A stretch of 14,649 nucleotides of DNA from an uncultured Helicobacter sp. (lineage in GTDB: Bacteria > Campylobacterota > Campylobacteria > Campylobacterales > Helicobacteraceae): NCBI GenBank assembly GCA_947179285.1, contig CAMXAV010000002.1, forward strand, positions 1-14,649. Reading direction: 5' to 3'. The notes beneath the pieces are model-generated. The model was given only the letters and a program-made list of their open reading frames with translations. It made no database searches and was not told the DNA's origin. The position numbers and the translations under genes are program-made. Below are positions 6,326-14,635 of this stretch, piece by piece; the stretch's first letter is position 1; the number at the start of each line of letters is the position of its first letter.

Positions 6326-7363
6326 ATGCACGAACAATGGCAGCAGATTCTGCACGAGGCAAAAGAGGCGAGCGATATTCATATCGTTGCGGGCGCGCCG
6401 CTGTGCATGCGGCTTGAGGGCGCGTTACAACCCATTTTGAACGCGCCAAGCGAGGAGCAGCTGCAAACGATGTTGCGCGGTTTGCTCGATGAATCGCAAA
6501 AAAGGGCGCTCGAGCGCAACAAGGAGCTTGACATCAGCCTCGCGTTCGAGGGCTTCTCGCGCTACCGCGCGCATTTTTACCACACGCAAAATGGTCTTTC
6601 TGCCGTGCTGCGCGTGATTCCAACCAATCCGCCCACGCTCCAAGCCCTCTGCGCGCCGCCGCTGTTTTTTAGAATCCTGCGCAAGAGGCGCGGGCTCATT
6701 TTGTTTTGCGGCGCAACAGGCAGCGGCAAAAGCAGCTCGATAGCAGCGATGCTGCACCAAATCAATATGGAACAAAGCAAGCACATCATCACGATTGAAG
6801 ACCCGATTGAGTTCGTGCATGCGCCGATTTGCTCGCATTTCTCGCAACGCAATCTGCACAGCGACACAAAAAACGTGCGCACAGCCATAAGAGCGGCGCT
6901 GCGCGAAGACCCCGATGTGATTTATATCGGCGAGCTACGCGACAAGCAAAGCTTCGAGCTTGCGCTAAACGCCGCGCAAAGCGGGCATTTGGTTTTTTCG
7001 ACCGTGCATGCGAGCTCGAGCGTGGGCGCAATCTCGCGCATCATCGGAAGCTTTGGCGGAGACGAGCAGCCGCAGGTGCGCGCCGCGCTTTCTGAATCCT
7101 TGTTGCTCGTTGTCGCGCAAGTGCTTGTCCCAAAGATTGGCGGCGGCAGAGTCGCGGCGTTTGAGATTCTGCACAACAACACAGCCATCGCACATCTTGT
7201 TCGCGACAATAAATTGCACCAAATCGAAACGCAGATTGCGCTGGGCGCGGGCACGGGAATGGTGCTGTTGAACGATTCCTTGCGGCGGCTCGTTGTGGGC
7301 GGGCAAATCACGCATGAGCAGGCGCTCGAATCGAGCTACAATCCCGAAGGATTGCAGCCTTAA
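6326..7363 (+). CDS. PilT/GspE-family secretion-motor ATPase (PilT-like)
   Basis: A hexameric ATPase of the type IV pilus / type II secretion class, 345 aa, close to PilT length. In order: an N-terminal domain with EASDIHIVAGAPLCMRLEG (11-32), Walker A GATGSGKS (129-136), the Asp box IITIEDPIEFVH (153-164), Walker B region REDPDVIYIGELRD (192-205) and the His box AQSGHLVFSTVHA (216-228). PilT proteins normally read GEMRD and GTLHT, so this is a divergent member. The single nucleotide-binding core, absence of GspE N-terminal domains and absence of a zinc tetracysteine favour a PilT-like retraction or uptake motor over a GspE/PilB assembly ATPase. The start lies 9 bases after dapD with almost no Shine-Dalgarno, so coupling is likely. 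The two pseudopilins about 2 kb away on the other strand are plausible partners. Confidence 0.85.
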   Translation: MHEQWQQILHEAKEASDIHIVAGAPLCMRLEGALQPILNAPSEEQLQTMLRGLLDESQKRALERNKELDISLAFEGFSRYRAHFYHTQNGLSAVLRVIPTNPPTLQALCAPPLFFRILRKRRGLILFCGATGSGKSSSIAAMLHQINMEQSKHIITIEDPIEFVHAPICSHFSQRNLHSDTKNVRTAIRAALREDPDVIYIGELRDKQSFELALNAAQSGHLVFSTVHASSSVGAISRIIGSFGGDEQPQVRAALSESLLLVVAQVLVPKIGGGRVAAFEILHNNTAIAHLVRDNKLHQIETQIALGAGTGMVLLNDSLRRLVVGGQITHEQALESSYNPEGLQP

Positions 7364-7396
7364 TTTTTCTTGCCAAAAAATGCCGAAAGCTTGGTG

Positions 7397-8551
7397 ATGC
7401 AAAATAGTAACGAATCGATTCTCGTGCATATCTGTTGCAGTGTGGATAGCCACCATTTCCTGACCGAGCTGCGCGCGCTCTATCCCAACGCGCGGCTTGT
7501 TGGGTATTTCTATAATCCCAACATTCACCCTTACGAGGAATACCAATTGCGCCTGCTCGATGTCGCACGTAGTTGCGCGATGCTCGGTGTCGAGCTCATA
7601 GACGAAAGCTATGATGTAACGACATGGCTTTGCGCAACAGAGGGGCAAGAGGACGCGCCCGAGAAGGGCGAGCGTTGCGGAATCTGCTTTAGCATGCGGC
7701 TAGGCAAAAGCGCGCAAAAGGCAAAGGAGCTTGGAATCGCGCATATCACGACAACCCTGCTCACAAGCCCGCTCAAGCCCCAAGCCGAGCTTTTCGCGCT
7801 TGGCGAGGCAATCGCCTCTGATTCTGGGCTCTGCTTTGTCGCGCTCGACTGCCGCAGCAACGGCGGCACGCAAAAGCAGCAGAATCGCGCCAAGCAAGAC
7901 AGGCTCTATCGCCAAAACTATTGCGGCTGCTTCTATGCGCTGCAAAGCCAACGCGAACGTGCGGGCAAAAACCCTAGCGAGATGTTCTGCCCCATTGCGC
8001 AATCGCGCTATCTCGAATACCCCATTCATCAAAGAATCGCGACATACACGCGCCGAATCGAGCTTGAGCGCGAGAAGATTCCCTATCATCTCTACAAAAA
8101 GCAGCAATCTTTTTATTACCCATTTTTCACGCGCCTAACGGATTCCAAACAGAATCTGCTGCCGTGCTACACGCTCACGCATTCTCTTTCGCTTAGCAGG
8201 CAGCCGTTGCGCAAGCAAAAGATTCAAATCTGCATGCTGCACAACGACATTGGCTACACCGACAAGCAAGCCATGTTCATCACGCTTAGCACCTTCAACG
8301 CGCTCTGCCATACGCGCTATGCAAGCATTGCGCAGCTGCTCTTCGCGCCGCCACCACTCTCGCGCGAAATCGCCGTGCGGCGCGCGATTGAAGACATCGA
8401 CTATGGCTTAAGCCTCATTTTGGTTGTGCAAGAATTTGCGCTCCACCAAAGCTTCACACTCTCGCATTATGCGCTGCTTCAAGAAGAAACAATCGAATCG
8501 TTGCTGCTTTTGGGCGCGCAAGATTCCCACAAAGACTCGGGCAACTTTTAG
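7397..8551 (+). CDS. queH: Epoxyqueuosine reductase QueH (DUF208) with C-terminal extension
   Basis: QueH reduces epoxyqueuosine to queuosine in tRNA, the last step of the pathway, using metal bound through conserved cysteines. Visible motifs are ILVHICCSVDSHHFL near the N-terminus (Cys-Cys pair), the GYFYNPNIHPYEEY block, a GERCGICFSMRL Cys-x2-Cys pair, TTTLLTSPLKP, and RQNYCGCFYAL. The core spans about 215 residues; the remaining 165 form an extension not seen in the short Thermotoga-type enzyme but, as I recall, shared by Helicobacter homologues. It has a basic stretch and no motif I recognise. ATG 7397 (384 aa) places HICC at residue 11; TTG 7370 and GTG 7394 are in frame but lack better ribosome sites. 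It follows the pilT-like gene after 33 bases. Confidence 0.85.
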   Translation: MQNSNESILVHICCSVDSHHFLTELRALYPNARLVGYFYNPNIHPYEEYQLRLLDVARSCAMLGVELIDESYDVTTWLCATEGQEDAPEKGERCGICFSMRLGKSAQKAKELGIAHITTTLLTSPLKPQAELFALGEAIASDSGLCFVALDCRSNGGTQKQQNRAKQDRLYRQNYCGCFYALQSQRERAGKNPSEMFCPIAQSRYLEYPIHQRIATYTRRIELEREKIPYHLYKKQQSFYYPFFTRLTDSKQNLLPCYTLTHSLSLSRQPLRKQKIQICMLHNDIGYTDKQAMFITLSTFNALCHTRYASIAQLLFAPPPLSREIAVRRAIEDIDYGLSLILVVQEFALHQSFTLSHYALLQEETIESLLLLGAQDSHKDSGNF

Positions 8552-8559
8552 CTATGTTT

Positions 8560-8579
8560 TTGTTAGAATTTGTTAGAAT
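8560..8579 (+). promoter_or_regulatory. fabZ: Tandem TAGAAT -10-like repeat upstream of fabZ
   Basis: The 10-mer TTGTTAGAAT occurs twice back to back (8560-8569 and 8570-8579). Each contains a TAGAAT -10-like hexamer (8564-8569, 8574-8579) in an AT-rich stretch between queH and fabZ, so two overlapping start sites one helical turn apart are possible. This is the likely promoter for the whole fabZ to gltX operon. Confidence 0.45.
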
Positions 8580-8612
8580 AAATTTTCTATATCGTCTTAG
8601 CAGGGTTTGGTT

Positions 8613-9071
8613 ATGGACTTTGACATACGCAAGATTCGGGACATTTTGCCGCACCGATTCCCTTTGTTGCTCGTGGATAGAGTTGTTGCAATGCAGGCAG
8701 ACAAGGATATTTACGCCTACAAAAACATCACGATTAACGAAGAAATTTTTTGTGGGCATTTCCCCACGCAGCCCATTTACCCCGGTGTGTTCATCATCGA
8801 AGGGCTCGCGCAAGCGGGCGGGATTCTCGCATTCACGAGTATGTTTGGAATCGACACAACAAGCGATGGCAAGATTGTGTATTTCATGAGCATCGACAAG
8901 GCGAAGTTCCGCAACCCTGTGATTCCGGGCGATAGGCTCGATTATCGTCTGAATGTCCTCAAACACAAGGGCAGCATTTGGCTGCTCGAGGGCAAGGCGT
9001 TTGTGGGCGAAAAGCTCGTTGCCGAAGCCGAGCTTATGGCAAAAATCATCGACAACAAGGAACAATCGTGA
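8613..9071 (+). CDS. fabZ: 3-hydroxyacyl-[acyl-carrier-protein] dehydratase FabZ
   Basis: FabZ dehydrates 3-hydroxyacyl-ACP in fatty acid elongation and competes with LpxA for hydroxyacyl-ACP. From ATG 8613 it is 152 aa, normal for the family. Diagnostic motifs are LPHRFPLLLVDRV (12-24) and the active-site helix with His49 in CGHFPTQPIYPGV and Glu63 in IIEGLAQAGG, followed by FMSIDKAKFRNPVIPGD. The ATG is preferred over TTG 8607 because AGGG at 8602-8605 is correctly spaced for it. The stop overlaps the lpxA GTG (GTGA), so the two are translationally coupled. Confidence 0.96.
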   Translation: MDFDIRKIRDILPHRFPLLLVDRVVAMQADKDIYAYKNITINEEIFCGHFPTQPIYPGVFIIEGLAQAGGILAFTSMFGIDTTSDGKIVYFMSIDKAKFRNPVIPGDRLDYRLNVLKHKGSIWLLEGKAFVGEKLVAEAELMAKIIDNKEQS

Positions 9072-9871
9072 GCGAGATTGCCGCAACGAGCATTGTCGAC
9101 AAATCGGCACGTATCGGCGCAAATGTCCGCATTGGGCATTTTTGCGTGATTGGCGCTGATGTCTGCATTGGCGACAACACCACGATTCACAATAATGTAA
9201 CGATTGTCGGGCGCACGACACTAGGCGCGGGCAACACCGTTTTCCCCGGCGCCGTGCTCGGCACGCAACCGCAAGACTTGAAATACGCCGGCGAGCCCAC
9301 AGAGTTGCGCATTGGCGACAACAACATCATTCGCGAGTTTACGACATTCAACCCAGGCACGGCAAACGGCAAGTCGCTCACGCAAATTGGCAGCAACAAT
9401 CTATTCATGGCATACACGCACATCGCGCATGATTGCAGCATCGGCAGCCATTGTGTCTTTTCCAATAACGCGAGCCTTGCGGGGCATATCGAGATTGGCG
9501 ATTATGTAACCATTGGCGGCTTGAGCGGGATTCACCAATTCGTGAGAATCGGCAAGGGCGCAATGCTCGCAGGCGCTTCGGCGTTGGGGCAAGATGTGCC
9601 GCCCTTTTGCATCGCGCAGGGCAACCACGCAACGCTCAAGGGGCTCAACCGCTACCGCATGCGCCAATTGCTCGAACGCGAAGAAATCGACAGAATCGCC
9701 GCACTCTACAAGCGCCTTTTTTCGGGCAAGGAGGTCGTGCGCGAGGCTGCGGAGGATTGCTTGCGCAACAACGAGCCATACAGCGAGCTTGTCGCACAAT
9801 TTTGTACGTTTGTCTTGCAATCAACGCGCGGAATCCCCGTGATGAACCGCACAAGGAAGGACGATGAGTAA
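9068..9871 (+). CDS. lpxA: Acyl-ACP--UDP-N-acetylglucosamine O-acyltransferase LpxA
   Basis: LpxA catalyses the first committed step of lipid A synthesis, transferring 3-hydroxyacyl from ACP to UDP-GlcNAc. The 267-aa protein begins [22 protein letters not shown] and continues as a left-handed beta-helix of hexapeptide repeats. The catalytic His is His121 in [11 protein letters not shown], equivalent to E. coli His125. The [12 protein letters not shown] loop and the [17 protein letters not shown] segment are typical, followed by a helical C-terminal domain (LNRYRMRQL). The start is GTG 9068, overlapping the fabZ stop, with AAGGA a few bases upstream; an upstream in-frame ATG at 8978 lies inside fabZ and would add 30 non-homologous residues. 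The end overlaps clpX by 8 bp. Confidence 0.96.
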   Translation: MSEIAATSIVDKSARIGANVRIGHFCVIGADVCIGDNTTIHNNVTIVGRTTLGAGNTVFPGAVLGTQPQDLKYAGEPTELRIGDNNIIREFTTFNPGTANGKSLTQIGSNNLFMAYTHIAHDCSIGSHCVFSNNASLAGHIEIGDYVTIGGLSGIHQFVRIGKGAMLAGASALGQDVPPFCIAQGNHATLKGLNRYRMRQLLEREEIDRIAALYKRLFSGKEVVREAAEDCLRNNEPYSELVAQFCTFVLQSTRGIPVMNRTRKDDE

Positions 9872-11108
9872 AAAATGTAGTTTTTGTGGCGTTGAGGAAA
9901 CAAACGAGAATCCAACCATTGCCGGAGCGGGCGTGTATATCTGCAAAAATTGCACGGTCTCTGCCTATCAAATCTTCAAGCGCAAGGGTTTCATCGCAGA
10001 CGAAGCAGACATCAGCGAAGACATCATCGATGATGAGCAAAAGCCGCTGCCCACGCCCAAAGAGCTCAAGCATGCGCTCGATGAATATGTGATTGGGCAA
10101 GAGCAGGCAAAGAAGGTCTTTTCTGTCGCTGTCTATAACCACTACAAACGCATCTTCCGACAAGATGAGAGCGATGATGACACGGAGATTTCAAAAAGCA
10201 ATGTCTTGCTGATTGGCGCAACGGGCAGCGGAAAGACGCTGATGGCGCAAACGCTCGCGCGATTCCTCGATGTGCCGATTGCAATTTCAGACGCAACGAG
10301 CCTGACAGAGGCGGGCTATGTGGGCGAGGATGTCGAAAATATCCTTACGCGCCTCTTGCAAGCGGCAGGCAATGACATCAAAAAAGCCGAACGTGGAATC
10401 GTGTTTATCGATGAAATCGACAAAATCTCGCGCCTATCGGAGAATCGCTCGATTACGCGCGATGTCTCGGGCGAGGGCGTGCAGCAGGCATTGCTCAAAA
10501 TCATCGAAGGCAGTGTCGTGAATATCCCGCCCAAAGGCGGGCGCAAGCACCCCAACCAAGACTTTGTGCAGATTGACACAAGCCATATCCTATTCATCTG
10601 CGGCGGCGCGTTTGACGGAATCCTCGACATCATCAAGCGCCGTCTCGGTGGCAACACGCTTGGATTCCACGGGCAGAAGCGCGGCAAGAGCGAGGAAATC
10701 GAGCTTCTCTCGTTTGTCGAGCCCGATGATTTGGTGAGCTATGGGCTCATTCCCGAGCTCGTTGGGCGCTTGCATGTCGTTACCACGCTCCAAGACCTCG
10801 ACTTGGACGCAATGGTTTCGATTCTCAAAGAGCCCAAAAACGCGCTCGTGCGGCAGTATAAAAAACTCTTCGCAATGGACCATGTCGAGCTCACCTTTCA
10901 AGACGAGGCGCTCGAGGCGATTGCCGCGCTCGCGATTAAGCGCAAGACGGGGGCGCGAGGCTTGCGCGCGATTATCGAGGAACACATCTTGGATTTGATG
11001 TATGACCTCCCCGAGCTTGGAGGCTACGAGGTCGTCATCACCAAAGAATCGATTCTCGAAAATCAAAAACCAATGCTAATCAACAAGCGAGGCAAAAAGA
11101 GTGCATAA
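9864..11108 (+). CDS. clpX: ATP-dependent Clp protease ATP-binding subunit ClpX
   Basis: ClpX is the AAA+ unfoldase that feeds substrates to ClpP in the cytoplasm. At 414 aa it is of normal length. The N-terminal zinc finger uses Cys5, Cys8, Cys27 and Cys30. Walker A is GATGSGKT (118-125), the pore loop is GYVGED, and Walker B is [10 protein letters not shown]. The RKH loop lies in [13 protein letters not shown]. The ClpP-contacting loop reads LGF in place of IGF, and [13 protein letters not shown] plus the sensor-2 segment [11 protein letters not shown] follow. The ATG overlaps the end of lpxA by 8 bp and has AAGGA upstream. The gene sits in the same fabZ-lpxA-clpX-mreB order as in H. pylori and C. 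jejuni. Confidence 0.97.
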   Translation: MSKKCSFCGVEETNENPTIAGAGVYICKNCTVSAYQIFKRKGFIADEADISEDIIDDEQKPLPTPKELKHALDEYVIGQEQAKKVFSVAVYNHYKRIFRQDESDDDTEISKSNVLLIGATGSGKTLMAQTLARFLDVPIAISDATSLTEAGYVGEDVENILTRLLQAAGNDIKKAERGIVFIDEIDKISRLSENRSITRDVSGEGVQQALLKIIEGSVVNIPPKGGRKHPNQDFVQIDTSHILFICGGAFDGILDIIKRRLGGNTLGFHGQKRGKSEEIELLSFVEPDDLVSYGLIPELVGRLHVVTTLQDLDLDAMVSILKEPKNALVRQYKKLFAMDHVELTFQDEALEAIAALAIKRKTGARGLRAIIEEHILDLMYDLPELGGYEVVITKESILENQKPMLINKRGKKSA

Positions 11109-11137
11109 CTTACTAAGGGATTTAAAGGTGGGCAACA

Positions 11138-12172
11138 ATGATTCTTGATAAAGTGATTGGGTTATTTTCCTATGATATTTCTATCGACTTAGGAACGGCA
11201 AACACGATTGTTTCTGTCAAAGATAGGGGGATTGTGATTAACGAACCCTCTGTCGTGGCTGTGCAAAGCGAGAAATATGGCAAGAACAAGATTCTTGCTG
11301 TGGGCAGAGAGGCAAAGGAAATGGTCGGCAAGACGCCCGGCGGAATCCAAGCGATTCGCCCGATGAAAGACGGCGTGATTGCCGATTTCGACATGACCGA
11401 AAAGATGATTCGCTATTTCATCGAAAAGACGCATAAGCGCAAAACCTTTGTGCGCCCGCGCATCATCGTTTGCGTGCCCTATGGGCTCACGGGTGTCGAG
11501 CGCAAAGCCGTGAAAGAATCGGCGATGAGTGCTGGCGCGCGCGAGGTGTTCCTCATCGAAGAGCCAATGGCTGCGGCAATCGGCGCGGGGCTGCCGATTA
11601 AAGAACCACGCGGCAACCTCGTTGTCGACATCGGCGGCGGCACAACCGAAATCGGCGTCATTTCACTCGGCGGGCTTGTGATTAGCAAATCAATCCGTGT
11701 CGCGGGCGATAAATTCGATTTGGCAGTTGTCGATTATGTCCGCCGCAAATACAACCTGCTCATCGGCGAGCGCACGGGCGAGGAAATCAAAATCGACATC
11801 GGCTCGGCGATTAGCCTTGACACGCCCTTGCGCATGCAAGTCAAGGGGCGCGACCAAGTCAGCGGGCTTTTGCACACCATCGACCTCACAAGCGATGATG
11901 TACGCGAGGCGATTAAAGAATCGCTCAAAGAAATCAGCAATGCGCTCAAAGACGTGCTCGAAAGCATGCCGCCCGACTTGGCAGGCGACATTGTCGAGGA
12001 CGGAATCGCGCTCACAGGCGGTGGCGCGCTCATTCGCGGGCTCGACAAATATCTTTCAGAAATCGTCAAACTCCCCGTGTATGTCGCCGATGAACCCTTG
12101 CTCGCCGTTGCAAAAGGCACAGGGCGAGCGCTCGAAGAGATAGATTTGTTGCAGCAACTCGCCTATGAATAA
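11138..12172 (+). CDS. mreB: Rod shape-determining actin homologue MreB
   Basis: MreB forms membrane-associated filaments that direct lateral cell-wall synthesis. The 344-aa protein has the actin-fold phosphate-1 motif DLGTANT (17-23) and phosphate-2 motif DIGGGTTEIG (164-173). It also has EEPMAAAIGAGLP (141-153) and the adenosine-binding ALTGGGALIRGLDKYL segment near the end. The ATG at 11138 is preceded by AAAGGTGGG. The 29-bp gap after clpX is the only non-overlapping junction in the operon and could hold an internal start, but I see no convincing promoter there. The stop overlaps mreC by 8 bp. Confidence 0.97.
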   Translation: MILDKVIGLFSYDISIDLGTANTIVSVKDRGIVINEPSVVAVQSEKYGKNKILAVGREAKEMVGKTPGGIQAIRPMKDGVIADFDMTEKMIRYFIEKTHKRKTFVRPRIIVCVPYGLTGVERKAVKESAMSAGAREVFLIEEPMAAAIGAGLPIKEPRGNLVVDIGGGTTEIGVISLGGLVISKSIRVAGDKFDLAVVDYVRRKYNLLIGERTGEEIKIDIGSAISLDTPLRMQVKGRDQVSGLLHTIDLTSDDVREAIKESLKEISNALKDVLESMPPDLAGDIVEDGIALTGGGALIRGLDKYLSEIVKLPVYVADEPLLAVAKGTGRALEEIDLLQQLAYE

Positions 12173-13019
12173 TACTTTTAAGAAGTTTTTTCTATGGCTC
12201 GTTTCCATTGCGGTTGTGTTCTTTGTCTCGCTCAAGATTGGGAGCGAGCTACACACGCAAATGCTCAACATTAGCGACTATTTCAAAAAACTCTTTCTCG
12301 AGATTTCCGAGAGCACCGACACCGCTTGGTCAAAATATTTCGACCAAGCGCAAACTATCGACACGCTCAATGAGCGGCTCAAAGACGAAGAAGAGCGCAA
12401 ACTCACAAACCTTGCGCTCGAATCCGAAAACCGCATCTTGCGGCAGATTCTGCATAGCCATGAAAATGTCCATGCGTCCCCGCAAACCTCGCTTGTTCGT
12501 ATCCTTTCGTATATCCAGCTTGGCAATTTCGAGCGCGTTTGGCTCGAGCATTCGCTTTCAAACATGCAAGAAGGCAAAATCTTTGGCTTGGTGTTTGACA
12601 ACAATGTCGTTGGAATCGCCCTAAGCTCGCAAGGGCGGCTCATGGGCTTGCTCAATGGCGACCCAAATAATGTATATAGCGTCTATATCGGCGCAAACAA
12701 GGCGCCGGGAATCATCACAGGCTCTCCAAACAAAAACATGCTCACGGCGAGCTATATCCCGCAATGGATTCGCATCGCTGAAGGTGATGAGGTCATCACA
12801 AGCGGGCTTGATGGCATCTTTTTCGAGGGCATCAAGGTTGGCAAGGTTGTGTCAATCCGCATTTCACGTGAATATTTCATCGCCGAAATCGAGCCCTATG
12901 TCGATGTGTATAATCTGCATTATCTCTGGCTGATTGACCTCGACGTAGACGATTCGATGCAGCCCAAAACGCCCGCCTTGCTGCTTGATTCTAATCTTAC
13001 CAACAAGGACACTCCATGA
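12165..13019 (+). CDS. mreC: Rod shape-determining protein MreC
   Basis: MreC links the MreB cytoskeleton to the periplasmic cell-wall machinery. The 284-aa protein has a short cytoplasmic tail, one transmembrane helix at about residues 8-24 (FFLWLVSIAVVFFVSLKIG), a coiled-coil-like region at about 40-97 (ERLKDEEERKLTNLALESENRILRQIL), and a beta-rich periplasmic domain with NNVVGIALSSQGRL, AEGDEVITSGLDGIFFEGIKVGKV and DVYNLHYLWLID. These match the family. The ATG overlaps the mreB stop by 8 bp, and the gene's stop overlaps the gltX ATG as ATGA. No mreD follows, as far as I can see. Confidence 0.93.
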   Translation: MNNTFKKFFLWLVSIAVVFFVSLKIGSELHTQMLNISDYFKKLFLEISESTDTAWSKYFDQAQTIDTLNERLKDEEERKLTNLALESENRILRQILHSHENVHASPQTSLVRILSYIQLGNFERVWLEHSLSNMQEGKIFGLVFDNNVVGIALSSQGRLMGLLNGDPNNVYSVYIGANKAPGIITGSPNKNMLTASYIPQWIRIAEGDEVITSGLDGIFFEGIKVGKVVSIRISREYFIAEIEPYVDVYNLHYLWLIDLDVDDSMQPKTPALLLDSNLTNKDTP

Positions 13020-14395
13020 TTATCACCCGATTCGCCCCCTCGCCCACGGGCAATCTGCATATCGGCGGGCTGCGCACCGCGTTGTTTAATTATCTCTATG
13101 CGCGTTCAAGGGGCGGGAAATTTCTTTTGCGTATCGAAGACACCGACTTTGCGCGCAATTCTGTGGACGCAAAAGACGGAATCTTACGCGCGTTCGATTG
13201 GCTCGGGCTCGATTATGACGGCACAATCGAATACCAAAGCAAGCGACTAGAGATTTACAAACAACACATTCAAAAGCTCCTCGATTCCAAAGCCGCGTAT
13301 TATTGCTATATGAGCAAAGACGAGCTTGAGGCATTGCGCGAGGAGCAGCGCGCAAGGGGCGAGACGCCGCGCTATAACCGCAAATATCGCGATTTTATGG
13401 GCACGCCACCTGCTGGAATCGCGCCTGTGGTGCGGCTCAAAGCGCCGCTTAGTGGCGAGATTGTCATCGAGGACGGAATCAAGGGCAAGGTGAGCATTCA
13501 AGCCACAGAGATTGATGATTTCATCATCGCGCGTAGCGATGGCACGCCGATTTATAATTTTAGCGCCGTTGTCGATGACGCGCTCATGGGCGTTACCGAT
13601 GTGATTCGCGGCGATGACCATTTGAGTAACACGCCCAAGCAGATTTTGCTCTACAAGGCGCTGGGCTTCCCCGTTCCGCGCTTTTTTCATATCCCGATGA
13701 TTTGCAACGAGGCGGGCAAGAAACTAAGCAAGCGCGATGGCGCGATGGGTGTGATGGACTACGCACAGGCGGGCTATCTGCCCGAGGCGCTGCTGAATTT
13801 CTTGGTGCGGCTTGGCTGGAGCCATGGCGATGAAGAAATCTTTAGCAGGCAGGCTTTGCTGCAAATCTTTGATGTCAAAGACATCAACACAGCGCCTTCT
13901 GCTTATAACGCCTCGAAGCTGCTGTGGCTCAACCACCACTACCTTAACGCGCAAAGCAACGATTCTTTGCGTGCGTTGCTCGAGCCCTTTGGCGTCTCTA
14001 TCGCGCCCAACATCGCCGCGATTCTGTTCCCCGCGCTCAAGGAGCGCTGCAAGACGCTTGTTGAGATGAAGGAACAATACCTTGAGATTATGAATCCGCC
14101 CGTGTATGACGCGAAGCTTTTTGCCAAAAACGCGAATCAAGGCGCGCTCGATACGCTCGCGCAATCGCTTGCGATTCTGCAAGATTTGGCTTTTGAGGAC
14201 GCACAAACGCTCGAAGAAAGCTTCACGCGAAACATTGCGCCACACAAGCCCTTCTTGCTCTTGCGCCTCGCGCTGCTTGGCAAGGGCGGCGGCGTGCCGA
14301 TTTTTGTTGCAATGCTTGCGCTTGGCAAAGACGAGAGCCTGCGCCGAATCGCCGCGCTACAAGGCGCGATTGCTGCACATTTGGGGGGCGGGTGA
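13016..14395 (+). CDS. gltX: Glutamyl-tRNA synthetase, GluRS1 type
   Basis: This enzyme charges tRNA-Glu with glutamate in the cytoplasm. The 459-aa class I synthetase has RFAPSPTGNLHIGG (HIGH-like motif at 15-18) and LRIEDTD. KLSKR (236-240) is the KMSKS equivalent. The GTPPAGIAPVVRLKAP, RSDGTPIYNFSAVVDDALMG and GDDHLSNTPKQ blocks match my memory of H. pylori GltX1 rather than GltX2. Helicobacter often encodes both, with GltX2 charging tRNA-Gln, so a second copy is expected elsewhere. The ATG overlaps the mreC TGA by 4 bp; this linkage to mreC is not in the H. pylori and C. jejuni order I recall. The gene ends with a G6 tract (14383-14388) encoding GGG. Confidence 0.95.
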   Translation: MIITRFAPSPTGNLHIGGLRTALFNYLYARSRGGKFLLRIEDTDFARNSVDAKDGILRAFDWLGLDYDGTIEYQSKRLEIYKQHIQKLLDSKAAYYCYMSKDELEALREEQRARGETPRYNRKYRDFMGTPPAGIAPVVRLKAPLSGEIVIEDGIKGKVSIQATEIDDFIIARSDGTPIYNFSAVVDDALMGVTDVIRGDDHLSNTPKQILLYKALGFPVPRFFHIPMICNEAGKKLSKRDGAMGVMDYAQAGYLPEALLNFLVRLGWSHGDEEIFSRQALLQIFDVKDINTAPSAYNASKLLWLNHHYLNAQSNDSLRALLEPFGVSIAPNIAAILFPALKERCKTLVEMKEQYLEIMNPPVYDAKLFAKNANQGALDTLAQSLAILQDLAFEDAQTLEESFTRNIAPHKPFLLLRLALLGKGGGVPIFVAMLALGKDESLRRIAALQGAIAAHLGGG

Positions 14396-14418
14396 TTCTA
14401 TCAACGCTCACAATGACA
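14394..14418 (-). repeat. Left arm of an inverted repeat pair related to TGTCAT..TGAG..GTT
   Basis: Read on the minus strand from 14418 this starts TGTCATTGTGAGCGTT, resembling the plus-strand TGTCATGTTGAGTGTT at 14516-14531 (13 of 16). It reaches into the gltX stop codon. The resemblance fades further in. It looks like one copy of a dispersed intergenic repeat. Confidence 0.45.
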
Positions 14419-14452
14419 CATGGAATCTCTCCTGATTCTGTTGCGCTTTATT

Positions 14453-14513
14453 TGGAGGTGCGACTTTAGTCGCACTCATTGATTTGATATGTGCGGTTAA
14501 AACCGCACCTCCA
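14453..14513. repeat. REP/BIME-like double palindrome downstream of gltX
   Basis: Two near-identical perfect hairpins face each other: GTGCGACT-TT-AGTCGCAC (14458-14475) and GTGCGGTT-AA-AACCGCAC (14491-14508). Both arms begin GTGCG and differ only in the stem tip. They are enclosed by outer inverted arms TGGAGGTGCG (14453-14462) and CGCACCTCCA (14504-14513). The spacer is 15 bases and AT-rich. This matches the architecture of REP/BIME elements mobilised by single-stranded REP-associated transposases. The hairpins lie about 60 bp after the gltX stop and could also end or stabilise the transcript, although no T-run follows. Confidence 0.7.
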
Positions 14514-14515
14514 TT

Positions 14516-14541
14516 TGTCATGTTGAGTGTTAGCGAAACAT
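14516..14541 (+). repeat. Right arm of the inverted repeat pair
   Basis: TGTCATGTTGAGTGTT followed by AGCGAAACAT. It can fold on itself through ATGTT (14520-14524) and AACAT (14537-14541). It matches the left arm on the opposite strand, so the two arms bracket the double palindrome symmetrically. Confidence 0.45.
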
Positions 14542-14576
14542 TTCTCTGCCATTGCTCATAGATTCTAACGTCCCAG

Positions 14577-14635
14577 CCACAGCGCGCAGCGGCAATGTTC
14601 GAGCCGCAAGGCATAACATAGACGAAGCGCTGTGG
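14577..14635. repeat. Nested inverted repeat at right edge
   Basis: CCACAGCGC (14577-14585) pairs perfectly with GCGCTGTGG (14627-14635). Inside the 41-base loop GCGGC (14589-14593) pairs with GCCGC (14603-14607), and ATGTT (14595-14599) could alternatively pair with AACAT (14614-14618). No gene is convincing in 14396-14649. The structure may be part of the repeat cluster, a structured RNA, or a regulatory region of a gene beyond the window. Confidence 0.4.

Noticed and set aside
14383..14388. G6 tract at the end of gltX as a phase-variation switch
   Set aside because: Too short for frequent slippage, and located in the last three codons where a shift would barely alter the protein.
14408..14614. 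68-codon minus-strand ORF at the right edge
   Set aside because: It runs through the double palindrome and a repeat arm, has no Shine-Dalgarno, and its composition reflects the repeats. A dispersed repeat is a better explanation.
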